From assembly GCA_041984585.1 (NCBI GenBank), contig JBHIXX010000007.1:1-64000 (forward strand): a DNA stretch of 64,000 nucleotides, written 5' to 3'. Position numbers and translations under genes: made by a program. A model generated the notes under the pieces. It was not told the origin of the DNA. It searched no databases and saw only the letters and a program-made list of their open reading frames with translations. This document shows positions 62,951-64,000 of the stretch, in pieces. The DNA comes from Pseudolysinimonas_A sp041984585 (lineage in GTDB: Bacteria; Actinomycetota; Actinomycetes; Actinomycetales; Microbacteriaceae). How positions within the stretch are numbered: position 1 is the first letter of the stretch; each line of letters starts with the position of its first letter.

Positions 62951-63627
62951 GCGCCGTGACCCCCCTGCCTACGGGCACCCTCGACGGCCACGGCGCCGCC
63001 GGGGCCCGTATCGCGGCCGGGCTGCGCGAGGCGATCCTCGCCGGCGAGTACGCGCCCGGCGACCGCATCCGCCAGGAGGACCTCGCCGGGCGCCACGGCG
63101 CCAGTCGCCTGCCGGTGCGCGAGGCGCTGCGGATGCTGCAGGCCGAGGGCTTGGTGACGCTCGTCGCCAATACCGGCGCGTGGGTGTCGAGCCTCAGCCT
63201 CGCCGACTGCGAGGAGCTCTACCAGGTGCGCGAGCGCCTCGAGCCGCTCCTGCTGCGGCTCAACCTCCCGCTGCTGCGACCCGACGAGATCGACCGGCTC
63301 GCCGACCTCGCCCGGCGGATGGAGCAGACGGAGGACGACGAGGAGTTCCTGCAGCTCGACCGCGACTTCCACCTCTCCTGCTACGGCGCCGTCGAGACCG
63401 AGATGCTCGGCGAGACCGTGCTGCGGCTGTGGAACCGCACCCACCACTACCGGCGGGCGTTCACCCGGGTGTTCCACGCCGAGGGCGACCGCAGCGTGCA
63501 CCACGAGCACCACCTGCTCGTGAACGCCATCCGCCGCGGCGATGCCGACGAGGCCGAGCGCGTGCTCGCCGCCCACATCCGCCGCACCCGCCTCGGGCTG
63601 GGGCGGCATCCCGAGGTCTTCGAGTAG
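62947..63627 (+). CDS. GntR-family (FCD/FadR-type) regulator
   Basis: A 226-residue regulator. The N-terminal winged helix (LREAILAGEYAPGDRIRQEDLAGRHGASRLPVREALRMLQAEGLVTL) is a standard GntR domain. The C-terminal FCD domain is helical with metal-binding Asp/His positions (LDRDFHLSCYG, HHEHHLLVNAIRRGD, AAHIRRT). Such regulators bind small organic acids or sugars. It is coupled to the VOC gene and followed by an aldehyde dehydrogenase gene, so it likely governs this cluster. Confidence 0.92.
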   Translation: MSAVTPLPTGTLDGHGAAGARIAAGLREAILAGEYAPGDRIRQEDLAGRHGASRLPVREALRMLQAEGLVTLVANTGAWVSSLSLADCEELYQVRERLEPLLLRLNLPLLRPDEIDRLADLARRMEQTEDDEEFLQLDRDFHLSCYGAVETEMLGETVLRLWNRTHHYRRAFTRVFHAEGDRSVHHEHHLLVNAIRRGDADEAERVLAAHIRRTRLGLGRHPEVFE

Positions 63628-63682
63628 AGCGGCCGGCCGCACCGCCGGCGCACGGCATCACCACCACAGGAAGGACGTCCAG

Positions 63683-64000
63683 ATGGCCATCGCCGTCGTC
63701 AACCCCGCCACCGGCATCACCGAGCGCGAGTTCACCCCGCACACCGCCGCCGAGGTCGAGGAGCGCCTCGCCGCCGCCCAGTCCGCCTTCGAGGCGCTGC
63801 GCGGCACGTCGTTCGCCGAGCGCGGGGCCTGGATGCGCGCCGGGGCGGACATCCTCGAGGCGGAGGTCGACGGCCTCGCCGCGATGATCACCCGCGAGAT
63901 GGGCAAGCCGATCGCCGCCTCCCGCGCCGAGGTGCTCAAGTGCGCCAAGGTGATGCGCTACTACGCCGACCACGCGGAGGAGTTCCTCGCCGACGAGCCG
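63683..64000 (+). CDS. NAD(P)-dependent aldehyde dehydrogenase, N-terminal part
   Basis: 106 codons before the window ends. IAVVNPATGITEREFTPHTAAEVEERLAAAQSAFEALRGTSFAERGAWMRAGADILE and MITREMGKPIAASRAEVLKCAKVMRYYADHAEEFLADEP are typical of succinate-semialdehyde dehydrogenase-like enzymes (GabD/SSADH group). The catalytic Cys lies beyond the edge. AGGAAGG precedes ATG 63683, 55 nt after the GntR gene. Confidence 0.9.
   Translation, partial: MAIAVVNPATGITEREFTPHTAAEVEERLAAAQSAFEALRGTSFAERGAWMRAGADILEAEVDGLAAMITREMGKPIAASRAEVLKCAKVMRYYADHAEEFLADEP

Overview
The window is about 70% G+C. Its codon use, start signals and gene set (actinobacterial sdh operon, DUF3027, DUF3263, DUF2530, DUF4032, a two-domain carboxylase alpha chain, a bacterial XPB helicase, groEL under CIRCE control) point to an actinobacterium of the Microbacteriaceae type. 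Genus cannot be fixed from sequence reading alone. Most of the window is core chromosome. Accessory DNA is seen only at the far left (1-557: start of an IS transposase, a lower-GC nucleotidyltransferase-like gene, ending at the 3' end of tRNA-Arg), around a DUF559 gene (29.2-30.6 kb), and perhaps in the catabolic cluster at the right end.

Layout. 0.6-1.6 kb: tRNA-Arg, an HNH endonuclease gene and a very compact 33-codon transcription unit with its own terminator. 1.6-10.9 kb: nucleoside uptake and salvage, with adenosine deaminase, a nucleoside hydrolase, and a six-gene operon of BMP lipoprotein, ABC ATPase, two permeases, cytidine deaminase and thymidine phosphorylase. A purine nucleoside phosphorylase and a sugar phosphomutase at 32-34.6 kb extend this theme. 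11-13.4 kb: GDP-mannose synthesis (manC) divergent from a mannosyltransferase. 13.6-17.1 kb: sdhCDAB. 17.5-19.1 kb: an ECF sigma factor fused to an anti-sigma-like zinc motif, membrane segments and an outer domain. 19.3-22.3 kb: YihY, exonuclease III, TrpS. 22.3-25.3 kb: response regulator, kinase and a kinase-like protein without catalytic motifs. 25.4-29.2 kb: RNA m5U methyltransferase, Maf protein, biotin carboxylase/BCCP. 30.6-36.3 kb: LpdA-type quinone reductase, PNP, phosphomutase, NlpC/P60 hydrolase with a structured leader, DtxR-family regulator. 36.4-42.7 kb: SerC, small conserved proteins, cold-shock protein, XPB helicase and its partner. 42.7-45.5 kb: OmpR-type two-component system followed by an orphan WXG100 protein. 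45.6-49.8 kb: GroEL with two CIRCE operators, CspA, LytR_C, DUF3263 and DUF2332 proteins. 49.9-52.6 kb: a large membrane-anchored HtaA-type (heme-binding) surface protein under two DtxR/IdeR-type iron boxes. 52.9-58.7 kb: MsrB, nitroreductase, DMT transporter next to tRNA-Thr, DsbA-like protein, MsiK-type ABC ATPase with an msiK-like leader, DUF4032 protein. 58.7-64 kb: fused E1 and E2 of a 2-oxoacid dehydrogenase complex, divergent from VOC, GntR and aldehyde dehydrogenase genes.

Two sequence-scale patterns run through the window. At least fifteen genes have a TANNNT-like -10 box ending only 6-8 nt before the start codon and no Shine-Dalgarno, the signature of leaderless mRNAs; in two places divergent genes appear to share overlapping -10 boxes. 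The octamer CGGATGCC (or its complement GGCATCCG) occurs several times more often than base composition predicts, on both strands.

The strongest candidates for something new are the compact small-ORF unit at 1.26-1.44 kb, the multi-module iron-regulated HtaA protein with repeated CAHGC motifs and a mosaic codon-usage segment, the DUF559 gene bracketed by copies of an inverted repeated element, and the structured NlpC leader. No phage, CRISPR array or obvious defence operon was found. All coordinates, motif calls and counts were made by eye, without database searches.
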